From: Aeoliella straminimaris
Lineage (GTDB): Bacteria; Planctomycetota; Planctomycetia; Pirellulales; Lacipirellulaceae
Assembly: GCF_024054565.1 (NCBI RefSeq)
Contig: NZ_JAMXLR010000023.1
Coordinates: 1-64,000 of the forward strand
Direction: 5' to 3'
DNA length: 64,000 bases
Part shown: positions 35,584 to 43,725 of the stretch, one piece after another
How the letters are laid out: the number at the start of each line of letters is the position of its first letter
Position numbering within the stretch: position 1 is the first letter of the stretch
Translations under genes and position numbers: made by a program
Notes under the pieces: generated by a model
Seen by the model: the letters and a program-made list of their open reading frames with translations, nothing else
Database searches by the model: none
Told to the model about the DNA's origin: nothing

Positions 35584-35799
35584 ATGAGAAGAGAAAAACC
35601 CCCTAGCAGCGATTCCGCCCCTGATTTCTACACCGTTTATGAACTTGCGCACCTTCTCAAGGTGACGCCGGCAACAGTGCGCAACTGGACTCGTGCCGGT
35701 CGCCTCGTATCAATCCGCCTTTCTCCAGCGTCGATTCGGTATGGCCGCCACGACGTTGTGGCCTTCTTGGCCGCTTCTTGCAACAGGGAGGCCGAGTAG
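35584..35799 (+). CDS. Helix-turn-helix (excisionase/MerR-like) protein, leaderless
   Basis: 71 aa. It is a single HTH_17-type domain: FYTVYELAHLLKVTPATVRN followed by W-T-R-G-R and a wing with RYGRHDVVAFL. Such proteins serve as excisionases or small regulators. No Shine-Dalgarno is possible, since the promoter abuts the ATG. The stop shares its last base with the GTG of the polymerase-like gene. It could bind the ATTGGCACCAAT palindrome in its own promoter; this is inference. Confidence 0.8.
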   Translation: MRREKPPSSDSAPDFYTVYELAHLLKVTPATVRNWTRAGRLVSIRLSPASIRYGRHDVVAFLAASCNREAE

Positions 35800-37394
35800 T
35801 GTCACCAGCCATTAGCGTCCCGCTTCGCTCCCGCGTTGATCCATCCGCGCCCGTTACCATCCCACCCGATGATGTTTTGCGGGATGAGCTGGACTCAATT
35901 CAGTTGGACTACGACCGGCATGAGCGCGTCCCGGGCTGGATGCTCAATCAGGCCAAGCCATTCTGCGACAAGCATATCGAGCACCGGCTAATAAGGCACT
36001 CCCTTGGGAGGAAGCAAAATTTCTTCGCTAAGATGTTCCATGCGCTCCGCTTGGCTGCTGCCTACGGCGGGGTAGTTCGGTTCAACTACAAGGCGGACCG
36101 AGTACCAGGCGAGGTGGCCCGCGCTGTCCGCGATGCCGGGCTCTGCTACTTGGCAGTGAGGAAGGGGGGCGGGAGGATGAGCCGCCTCTTTCCGCTCGGC
36201 CCAATACACGAGGCGTTGGTTGGTGCTGATCCGCGGGAGTTCGACCGGCCCACCACAACCGGGCAGCGTTGCGTTGAAATCCATACCCGCAAGACGAAGC
36301 TTGAGCCGGCGCACCCGATACCGTTTGAGCCGGATAGGTTCAGCGAAGCGGAGTATGCGGAGCTTCTGCTTGCCGAGAAGATGCTAACGCTATCAAATGA
36401 TGTGAACAGCCGGTTCTGTTTGATGGGCCGGAAGTGTTACCGCACCTATGACGACGGGGACGAGCCAACCTATCATTGGCTCGACGGAACCTATGAGGTC
36501 CGATCTTGGCTCGCCGCACGATTCACAGAGAACCTTGAGGGCGACGGCCCGCTGTTTCATCATGGGCGCATCTACACGCCCGGCTTCTCCAACCTCCAGG
36601 GCTTGTGCGGAGCTGAGCGGGCGACCCTCCTCATCAATGGCCGCCCAACCGTCGAGTTGGACTTCGGCAGCCTCCACGCTATGCTGGCCTACAATCTGCG
36701 TGGTTTGCCATGTCCGGAGGATCCCTACAAGCTCTGGGGAGCGTTCACTACAAAAGCCCAACGGGCCGTAGGGAAGCACTTGATCAGCTCTGGATGGAAT
36801 GTGAAGGGCGGTTGGTACAGCGCTATTCAGTCGAGCGCCAAGGCCGCCCAACTCAACAAACACCGCCCGGAATCCTATGAAGTCCAAGGGTGGGATGGCG
36901 ATTGCCTTCTCGGTGACGCGAAGGGTGGGGCCACTGAGAAGCGAAAGAAGGAATGGCACAAGGCGAGGGAACTGCGAAGGGCCCTGCATGGGATGGCCCC
37001 TCAACTCGACCTTGATGACCGCAAGGCCCTCCAGCACTTCCTCAAGGAAGAGGTTTGGCCGTTGGTCAAAAAGCAACATGGGGCCGTCCTCGACCTGTTT
37101 GGCACGGACGCCGGTATGCGGCTCTTCATGCCCATCGACGGCGCGATAGCACGCGACGTACTCCACCACTTTGCCAAGCAGGGCAAGCCGTGCTTCCCAA
37201 TCCACGACAGCTTCCTTGTGTTCGCCGAGGACAAGCAGGAGCTTTGCGACGTGATGCACGCTGCCTACCGCAAGATTATCGGGGAGTACGTCCGCGAACA
37301 TGTCAGTGAGCCAGAGCAAGTAGAGTTCGCCCCAGTTGTGAAGGATCGCAACGGGATGATCGTAGAGCCCAGTCGGAAACTCGCCGCTGCGTAA
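35799..37394 (+). CDS. Superfamily-A polymerase-like protein (TV-Pol type, possible primase-polymerase)
   Basis: 531 aa from GTG 35799, which has GGGAGG about 8 bases upstream and overlaps the HTH stop by one base. Motif A-like VELDFGSLHAMLAYN places the catalytic Asp at 288; a helix with conserved Lys/Arg follows (about 318-355); motif C-like FPIHDSFLVF gives H469-D470. This A-helix-C order with an HDS motif matches what I recall of the TV-Pol family (Iyer, Abhiman and Aravind), predicted primase-polymerases of mobile elements and viruses. The N-terminal 200 residues have a mixed fold with basic patches, possibly for template binding or priming. No separate exonuclease domain is seen. Confidence 0.6.
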   Translation: MSPAISVPLRSRVDPSAPVTIPPDDVLRDELDSIQLDYDRHERVPGWMLNQAKPFCDKHIEHRLIRHSLGRKQNFFAKMFHALRLAAAYGGVVRFNYKADRVPGEVARAVRDAGLCYLAVRKGGGRMSRLFPLGPIHEALVGADPREFDRPTTTGQRCVEIHTRKTKLEPAHPIPFEPDRFSEAEYAELLLAEKMLTLSNDVNSRFCLMGRKCYRTYDDGDEPTYHWLDGTYEVRSWLAARFTENLEGDGPLFHHGRIYTPGFSNLQGLCGAERATLLINGRPTVELDFGSLHAMLAYNLRGLPCPEDPYKLWGAFTTKAQRAVGKHLISSGWNVKGGWYSAIQSSAKAAQLNKHRPESYEVQGWDGDCLLGDAKGGATEKRKKEWHKARELRRALHGMAPQLDLDDRKALQHFLKEEVWPLVKKQHGAVLDLFGTDAGMRLFMPIDGAIARDVLHHFAKQGKPCFPIHDSFLVFAEDKQELCDVMHAAYRKIIGEYVREHVSEPEQVEFAPVVKDRNGMIVEPSRKLAAA

Positions 37395-37407
37395 GGACAC
37401 CCACCAA

Positions 37408-37800
37408 ATGAAGTCCCGCCCCAACACCGCCGATACCATGCTGGAAGAACAAACCGATCCTCTAACCGTCGGCTATCGACGCGGTAGCATGGTTCTTGTC
37501 GCCATAGACGGCACACATGCCACCATCCGATGCGACTGTGGGCGGCAGTTCTCGTGGATTCGGCGGAGGTGGCTCAACAACCGCAAGCAATGCTGCCGGG
37601 CCTGCCAAAGGCGGCAGTGGTTGACGGGCGGCGATTCCGCAACCCCGCAGCCGCCGCACCATCTTCGCTACGTTGGTGCGTTCTATCGCAAGGGCTCGTT
37701 CATTGTCGAAGCGACGGGCTGCGATGGTGAGTACCACCGCACCAAGTTCGCCGCCCATTTATTCCGCCCCAAGGCGAACAACTGGCGGAAGGCAGGTTGA
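37408..37800 (+). CDS. Small zinc-ribbon-like protein
   Basis: 130 aa (ATG 37408 with AAGGA upstream; ATG 37438 possible). Cysteines at 42, 44, 62, 63 and 66 around IRCDCGRQFSWIRRRWLNNR form a zinc-ribbon-like module in a basic context, suggesting nucleic acid binding. It lies directly after the polymerase-like gene and just ahead of the next start, so a role as a polymerase partner is reasonable but unproven. Confidence 0.6.
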   Translation: MKSRPNTADTMLEEQTDPLTVGYRRGSMVLVAIDGTHATIRCDCGRQFSWIRRRWLNNRKQCCRACQRRQWLTGGDSATPQPPHHLRYVGAFYRKGSFIVEATGCDGEYHRTKFAAHLFRPKANNWRKAG

Positions 37801-37802
37801 CC

Positions 37803-38516
37803 ATGCTGAGAATCGACGCGGACGGCCCCTGTTTGGTGGCGTTCATCAACAGCCCCAGCGCATCCGAGTCTCGCAAGCTGCGAGCCATCGGCGAGCCCGT
37901 CTTCGATGGTCGCGGCGGGCTTTCCATCCGGTTTGCTCCCGACCGCCTTGCCGACGTAGTCAATGTGCTGAAAGCGAGGCGGGCCTACGGAAACGATAGT
38001 CGCCCGAGTCCGACGGGCGAGAAGAGCGATACACCCCTTGAAGAACTTCCAAAAATGAACCCGAACAAGCCCCCATCCAAAGCCGACACCCGCGAGTTGA
38101 TTAAGCAAGCATATTCCCACTGGCTCACCACGACGGGTAACGCCATCGCCGCGGCCACGCTGGCGCTCGCCGAAGCTCAGTCGTGCGTCCAGCTCCCGGC
38201 ACAAGCAAACCCAGAACCGTTCGAGCCTAATACGAGTGACCATGAACTGCTGACGCTGCCGGAGGCCGCCGACTACCTGAGGTACTCACCCAGCGCTCTG
38301 CGGAGGATCGCCAAGCGCAAGGCGATTCAGTTCGCACAGATCGGCAGCGGGCCGATCAAGTTCCGTCGCGAATGGCTCGACGACTACGTGGCGGCCAATG
38401 CTTCCAGCCCCAAGGACGTGAATCGTTCGCCCGCGCGGAAGAAGACAACACGCCGTTCGGTCTCCTCAACTCAAGGGCTTGATCCCGCGTTCTTTAAATC
38501 AAACCACGAATCTTGA
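37803..38516 (+). CDS. Helix-turn-helix (excisionase-like) protein with N-terminal extension
   Basis: 237 aa from ATG 37803 (TTG 37797 upstream is less likely). An unknown N-terminal domain (1-75, beta-rich), then the helix ELIKQAYSHWLTTTGNAIAA found also in the next gene, then a C-terminal HTH_17 domain (LLTLPEAADYLRYSPSALRR and WLDDYV) and a basic tail. Likely a DNA-binding factor of the element. It follows the zinc-ribbon gene after two bases. Confidence 0.7.
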   Translation: MLRIDADGPCLVAFINSPSASESRKLRAIGEPVFDGRGGLSIRFAPDRLADVVNVLKARRAYGNDSRPSPTGEKSDTPLEELPKMNPNKPPSKADTRELIKQAYSHWLTTTGNAIAAATLALAEAQSCVQLPAQANPEPFEPNTSDHELLTLPEAADYLRYSPSALRRIAKRKAIQFAQIGSGPIKFRREWLDDYVAANASSPKDVNRSPARKKTTRRSVSSTQGLDPAFFKSNHES

Positions 38517-38777
38517 CGCTGCACCGATGCCCATCAACTCGGCGGGAACACAAGCCGAGTAACTAACCACCAATATGAGCCCAATTGAGAAGTTGCCCAC
38601 CATGAGTTGCATCGCTTCCATCTACCGCAATGCCGAAGTCGGGCAGCGGATCTATCGAGCAAGGCCACCCTGAGGACGCACTAGAGCCGCACACGCCATC
38701 ACACATGACATTTCACAACTCGGCAGGGACGCTGAGCAACCACGTCGCAGAGAGTAGAACAGTGAGAAACACGACCC
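38517..38777. other. Intergenic gap between paralogous HTH genes
   Basis: 261 bp with no supportable gene; short frames inside lack ribosome binding sites and protein-like composition. It may hold the promoter of the last HTH gene. Confidence 0.4.
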
Positions 38778-39146
38778 ATGTCATCCGCACCACTAATTCC
38801 TTCGCCTACCGACCGCGACGCCAACGCGCGCCAGATAGTTGAAAAGACTTATGCCCGTTGGCTAGGTAAGACCGACGATACCACCGCAGCCGCGATCCTA
38901 ACGCAAACTGAGATGCAGTTGCAGCACTCAAACCCGGCGGGCGCGAATATCGAAACCACACCCGGAAATGGTCCGCTCAGCGTCAAGCAGGCGGCTGACG
39001 AACTTGGTGTATCGAAGGAAACCGTCTACAAGCTGTGCTCAGAGAACGCCCTGCGCCATACCCGCGTGGGCCGGCGCATCACGATTACCCGGCAGCAGCT
39101 TGAGGACTATCGGGACCGCCCAAAGTTCCGTCATGTGGCTGCTTGA
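38778..39146 (+). CDS. Excisionase-family HTH protein
   Basis: 122 aa. It repeats the layout of the previous gene in short form: the QIVEKTYARWLGKTDDTTAA helix, then HTH_17 (LSVKQAADELGVSKETVYKL, VGRRITITRQQLEDY). Size, HTH type and position beside the integrase fit a recombination directionality factor. Its 3' end overlaps the integrase 3' end by 62 bp on the opposite strand, so high expression of one could interfere with the other. Confidence 0.78.
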   Translation: MSSAPLIPSPTDRDANARQIVEKTYARWLGKTDDTTAAAILTQTEMQLQHSNPAGANIETTPGNGPLSVKQAADELGVSKETVYKLCSENALRHTRVGRRITITRQQLEDYRDRPKFRHVAA

Positions 39147-40128
39147 GCACGCCAAGAAGATAGTCATCATCTTGCGCCAAGTGCTGATAGACCCTCGCGA
39201 CCATGTTCGGATTCGCGTGGCCCATCAAGACGCCAACCGTCGTCGTATCCACACCACGCTTTAGCGATTCGGTCGCAAAGCCGTGCCGCAAGGCGTAGGC
39301 GCACAGCCAGTCCATTCCGGTCTTCTTCTTGAGCCGCTTGAATGCGCAGTTGATTGAGCTCTTTGTCCAGGGGTTGCCCTTACTGCTGCGGAAGATCGGG
39401 CCGGTTGGATTCTCGCCAGCCAAACGAGCGGCTATCTCTGCCGCGGTTTCGTTCATGTAGATCACCCGCCGTTTTTTCTTGCCCTTGCTCTTCATGGTTG
39501 GCAGGACAACCTTCGGGCCGTCGATCCATCGAGCCTCGATAGTCCGGGCTTCTAGCGGTCTGCAGCCTGTTTCCCAGAGGAATATCAGCAAGTCGCGAAA
39601 CGGGCCGCGTGCATGCTCTAAGCATTCCTTGTACTGCGCTGGTGTAACCGCTATTTCTCTTGAGCTGGGCGACGGCTTGGTGTAGCCCACAAGCGGCGAT
39701 TCCCGTATCATCCGTTCCTTCACGGCCCAGTTCATCGCTCGCGTCACGCACCGTGCGGCGGCGTGCTGAGCGGAGTCTGATAGTTCACCATAGCTGCGAT
39801 CCACCCAATCGCCGACCGTTCTCGGCGTCAGGTCCTCGACTTTGAGTCGTGGGCCGACAAATGCCACCAGGTTGCGCAGGTAGTTGGCGTACCAGTCATA
39901 GGTGGATTTCGACCGCTGACGCTGGCAGAAGTCGAGGAAGTCGTCGCAGACCCGCGCTACTGTCAGATGAGCCGGCGCTTCGCCCTTGGAATGTAGGGCG
40001 TGGTAGGCCCGCTCGATTTCGTCCCAAGGCGTGTCGGCTGTGCCGAGCTTGTGGACTTTGCGGCCTACTGTGGTGTACCAGCAGTTGTCTTCGGCCCGTT
40101 GCCACGGGCCCTTACGTTTTCTAGGCAC
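39085..40128 (-). CDS. Tyrosine integrase of element B
   Basis: 347 aa. An N-terminal arm-binding region (1-50), core-binding domain (about 55-145) and catalytic domain with R190 (TGCRPLEA), a Lys-rich beta-hairpin near 213-220, R281 in YALRH (Tyr replaces the usual first His), H304 in MGHAN and nucleophile Y314. The start codon is about 100 bp from the tRNA-Val att copy and next to the arm repeats at 40176-40199. It would catalyse integration into and excision from the tRNA. Converges with the HTH gene. Confidence 0.94.
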   Translation of the reverse strand: MPRKRKGPWQRAEDNCWYTTVGRKVHKLGTADTPWDEIERAYHALHSKGEAPAHLTVARVCDDFLDFCQRQRSKSTYDWYANYLRNLVAFVGPRLKVEDLTPRTVGDWVDRSYGELSDSAQHAAARCVTRAMNWAVKERMIRESPLVGYTKPSPSSREIAVTPAQYKECLEHARGPFRDLLIFLWETGCRPLEARTIEARWIDGPKVVLPTMKSKGKKKRRVIYMNETAAEIAARLAGENPTGPIFRSSKGNPWTKSSINCAFKRLKKKTGMDWLCAYALRHGFATESLKRGVDTTTVGVLMGHANPNMVARVYQHLAQDDDYLLGVLKQPHDGTLGGPDSPQAAAG

Positions 40129-40175
40129 AATCGTTTCCCCTTGCCCAAGTATAGGTCAGGCTTGGGAGGGAAGCG

Positions 40176-40199
40176 GTTTACTGCGCCATTTACTGCGCC
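40176..40199. repeat. Arm-type direct repeats at right end of element B
   Basis: Tandem 12-bp copies, GTTTACTGCGCC and ATTTACTGCGCC, 26 bp from the tRNA att copy. They match the repeats at 15315-15448 at the opposite end and are probable integrase arm sites. Confidence 0.75.
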
Positions 40200-40225
40200 A
40201 GAGTGGCTTGAATCGACGTAAGTCT

Positions 40226-40302
<77 letters not shown>

Positions 40303-40426
40303 CTGAGGGGGTCGGGAGCCACCAGGGTGGGTGGCTGCCGAGCCCTTTAATATAGCATGCCATGAGAAGGATGCCAGTGGGCCCACAGAGGTGGGCGACG
40401 GGGCGATGGACCCTCATTTTGCCGTG

Positions 40427-43400
40427 CTAGCGGGGCGATTGGTCGCGGCGAAAGCGGCGGAGGCGCTCGTGGAGTTCGGCGTTGGCGGGGGAGAGGTCAC
40501 TGTGAGGCTGGCCGATGGGCTCCCCGCTGTGTTGGCGCGGAGACAATGGTTGCTGCGCGTCGGTGCTGTCTTCTGCGGCCTGCTGCTTGGGTGCGCCGTT
40601 GTGATGCGATGCCCCATTTTGAGCGGGCGAGTTGGTTGGGTGAGGAGCGACGTTCGCCAGAGTGGGGGTTTCGTTCGGCTTGATGCTTTCGCTGGGCCCC
40701 GCTTCGACGGTGGGGGTCGTCGCTTGAGCAGTTTCCTGCTGTTCGACGGGCTGTTCCGCTGGCGGCGGTTCGGGCGGGGCGGCGGCTACCGGATTGGTGG
40801 CGGTGGTTGTTGCCGGCGGTGTCGAAGTCGTAGCGGCAACTTGAGACGCGGCATGTTCCGCCTGGTCTGCTGGCGTGTCGACATTAGTCATCAGCTCGGA
40901 CAGGTCGTCGGACGCGCGACGCGTGGCACGGAACAAGGCGCCAATTGGGCCCACCAGCAGGGCGGGTAGAAGTATGAGATCGCCCACTAACGCCGCGGCC
41001 AGGATGGTAACCATCAGGTAGCCGAACTGCTTAGTGGGGGTAAAGGTGCTGACGGAAAAGACAGCCAGGCCGAGCCCCGCCACCAGCGTGGTTTGCACCA
41101 TGGCCTTGGCGCAGCGCTCGTAGGCTTCGATGGCCGCATCGTATCGCGACATCCCCACACTCAAGCCGCGGCGGAACCAACTGACAAAGTGAATGGTATC
41201 GTCCACGGCAACCCCCAACGCAACGCTGGCAGTCATCATAATGCCGATGTCGACGGGGATACTGAGCCAACCGAGCCCGCCAAACACTACGACCAGTGGG
41301 AACAGATTGGGGATCATGGCAGCCAACCCGCCGCCGATGCTTCGCAGCAGCACCATCAGCACCACCGCAATGAGCAGCGTCGCCATGACCAGGCTTTCTT
41401 GCAGGCTTACCAGCAGTTGCCGTTGCGTCTTGTAGACCAGTGGCATTACGCCGGTGTAGATGGCCACCAGTCCATCTTCGCCCTCAATGTTATCCGTAGA
41501 CACATTGATGGCCGGAAGCTGTAAATCGGCCAGCTTTTTGGCAATGGCCGGATCGCGCGTGACGATGGCGTCGAGCTGAGTGATTTGCTCGCGCGCCTTG
41601 TCGCTCATGTCGTTTAGCGACTCGGCAGCCACTTCGTGCAGTTTGCCTCGCCTGCCATTGGCAACGGTTTCGACACCCGCTTCGCGAAGCAGTTCGGCAA
41701 ACAACACGTCTTCGGCGGAAAAGTCCTCGGGTACCACCAGCAAGATCCGCGCGCCGACCAACTGCTTGTCCTGTTGGTTGAGCTGTTCCACCAGGTGGCT
41801 GCGGGCACGGTAGGCATCGAGCACCGGTTCGACAGTGTCGCGAAGTTCGCGGACAAACTCGCCGTAGTCGATATCGGACAGGGCGGCGACTCGGGCCGAC
41901 GCTCGCCACAACTCGCGGTGAGTTCCATCGTCTGTTGGGCTGTCGGGGTCTTTCTCCCAGGTGAGAAACTCATGCAGCGTTTCGCGGTTTTCATCGATCG
42001 CTTCGCTGACAACGTAATCGTGCGTGCGGCGGTTGGAGGGCGAACGCGTTTCCATCTCGCCTGGTGAAAACGTCGAGGCATTGAGCGTGCGACTCACCGC
42101 GGGCAGGGCCTCGATGTGCTGACCGATCCGGCGGATCAGCCGCAGGCGTTCGACCGTGGCCATTGCGTAGTGTTCGCCATCGGCCTCGGGGTGATCGTTG
42201 ACGCCCCGCCTCATTGCTTCGGGCACGGCGATGACGACTTCCATGGGGACGAGATTCCCCAGGTGTTGTTCGAGCCAAGCGTAGTCCTGCACCAAGTCGG
42301 ACTGGGGATCCAGCAGCTTGATGAGTTTGACTGACGAGGTAATGCGGGGCAGTCCGAACGCAAACAGGACCATGAGCAGCGTCGAACCGACAGCCACCCA
42401 GCCGTGGTGATGGCAAATGCCCTCGACGGCCCTTCGGGCCCAGCCGGGAAGCGAAGAGCCCGACTCGCCACCGCCAGGGGCCAAGTTGGGCGGAGCGTAG
42501 CGGTGCAACGCCACGGGTAGGATGGAAAACAGCAGCCCCAGTGCGAGCAGCACGCCGATGGCCGAGAACACGCCGAATTTCTCAATCGGCAAGATGTCGC
42601 TGCTGGCCAGCGAAGCCAACCCAATGGCAGTGGTGAATGCCGCTACGCCGCACGGCATTAGTGCCATCCGGACGGCGCGCTCGACGGCGCCGCGGCGCCC
42701 GCCCGCATCGACGGCATCGCGATAGTAGTTCACCAGGTGGATGGCACCCGACAGGCCCAGCACGTAGACCACGGCGGGCATCGACATCAAGATGGCGTCG
42801 AGCTTGCCCAGCCTGGCCGAATCGGCGCCCATGGCCAGGACTTCGACTGCACCGAAGTAGTAGACAGTGGCCAAACTCGCGCCGGCAGACACGACGGCTA
42901 CGAACAGCACCATGCCTGTGAGCCGGAGGCTGCGGAAGCAAGCGTAAGCCAATACGATGCCGACCAGCCCGGAGAGCCCCGCCAATTTGCTGAGAGTTCG
43001 CTCGCCCTCGATATCGATCGAAACGTTGTCGACCGGCGGGCCGCCCATGTGCAGTTCTTCGGCTTTAATGCCGTAGTCCTGCGTGGCGATTTCGATCACA
43101 CGCTCGATGCCCATTCGCATCGTGCGGTTGTTACTGGTTGCTTGCCGACTGAGGTACGCCATCAGGCAAGTCGTGCGTGTGGAGTCGTCTCCCTCGACTG
43201 TCGGCGGTCCGAGGAACGCGCCGGTGAGTCGCTCGATGGCCTGGTCGCGATCGAGGCTAGCCGGCGGATTCGCCAGCTTATCGATCATATCAGGGCCGGT
43301 CATTACCCGTGCGAAGATTCGCCGGTCGGCGTGAGGTGCCACGCCGGCCTCTTCGGCCATCTCGGGTGTCAGGGGCTCGTTGGCGAGCCGCTGAGCCAGC

Positions 43401-43669
43401 TGGTTGAGTTTCTCGGTATTGCCGAGCGTGCATCCGTCCCAACTGAGCACCATGAACGCTTCGTTGCCGAACTGCTGGCGGAACCAGACGAGGTCCAGCG
43501 ATTCGGTGTAGCTGGCCGGCAGCCAGTCCTCAACGTTGTTGGTGTTGGTCTCGAGTGCTTTGCGGGCACCCCTAGGAATCACCGCCACGAATAACACCGC
43601 CACCAAAGCAATCGCCAGGTAGTTGGGAATGCCAAGCGGCTGGCGGTCGAGGAAGGTGGGACGTTCCAT
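40427..43669 (-). CDS. RND/MMPL-family membrane transporter
   Basis: 1080 aa. The two-fold RND plan is visible: TM1 near 15-33, a large periplasmic domain, a TM2-6 block (about 205-400, including GLSGAIHLVNYYRDAVDAGG), TM7 near 420-440, a second periplasmic domain, and a second TM block ending about 925, with VALGVAVDDTIHFVSWFRRG as the conserved TM10-like segment. The last 145 residues are a Pro/Thr/Ala/Glu-rich cytoplasmic tail of low complexity. Substrate unknown; lipid or hydrophobic export is usual for MMPL proteins. First chromosomal gene beyond the tRNA. Confidence 0.9.
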   Translation of the reverse strand: MERPTFLDRQPLGIPNYLAIALVAVLFVAVIPRGARKALETNTNNVEDWLPASYTESLDLVWFRQQFGNEAFMVLSWDGCTLGNTEKLNQLAQRLANEPLTPEMAEEAGVAPHADRRIFARVMTGPDMIDKLANPPASLDRDQAIERLTGAFLGPPTVEGDDSTRTTCLMAYLSRQATSNNRTMRMGIERVIEIATQDYGIKAEELHMGGPPVDNVSIDIEGERTLSKLAGLSGLVGIVLAYACFRSLRLTGMVLFVAVVSAGASLATVYYFGAVEVLAMGADSARLGKLDAILMSMPAVVYVLGLSGAIHLVNYYRDAVDAGGRRGAVERAVRMALMPCGVAAFTTAIGLASLASSDILPIEKFGVFSAIGVLLALGLLFSILPVALHRYAPPNLAPGGGESGSSLPGWARRAVEGICHHHGWVAVGSTLLMVLFAFGLPRITSSVKLIKLLDPQSDLVQDYAWLEQHLGNLVPMEVVIAVPEAMRRGVNDHPEADGEHYAMATVERLRLIRRIGQHIEALPAVSRTLNASTFSPGEMETRSPSNRRTHDYVVSEAIDENRETLHEFLTWEKDPDSPTDDGTHRELWRASARVAALSDIDYGEFVRELRDTVEPVLDAYRARSHLVEQLNQQDKQLVGARILLVVPEDFSAEDVLFAELLREAGVETVANGRRGKLHEVAAESLNDMSDKAREQITQLDAIVTRDPAIAKKLADLQLPAINVSTDNIEGEDGLVAIYTGVMPLVYKTQRQLLVSLQESLVMATLLIAVVLMVLLRSIGGGLAAMIPNLFPLVVVFGGLGWLSIPVDIGIMMTASVALGVAVDDTIHFVSWFRRGLSVGMSRYDAAIEAYERCAKAMVQTTLVAGLGLAVFSVSTFTPTKQFGYLMVTILAAALVGDLILLPALLVGPIGALFRATRRASDDLSELMTNVDTPADQAEHAASQVAATTSTPPATTTATNPVAAAPPEPPPAEQPVEQQETAQATTPTVEAGPSESIKPNETPTLANVAPHPTNSPAQNGASHHNGAPKQQAAEDSTDAQQPLSPRQHSGEPIGQPHSDLSPANAELHERLRRFRRDQSPR

Positions 43670-43725
43670 TCCGGTGGAGGGGGCTCAGGAAGGCGGGCGG
43701 TAGGTGAATGATTTGTAGCACCAGC

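Noticed and set aside
36393..37439. 348-aa minus-strand open frame
   Set aside because: Antisense to the polymerase-like gene, which has a proper start and conserved motifs; no ribosome binding site or family.
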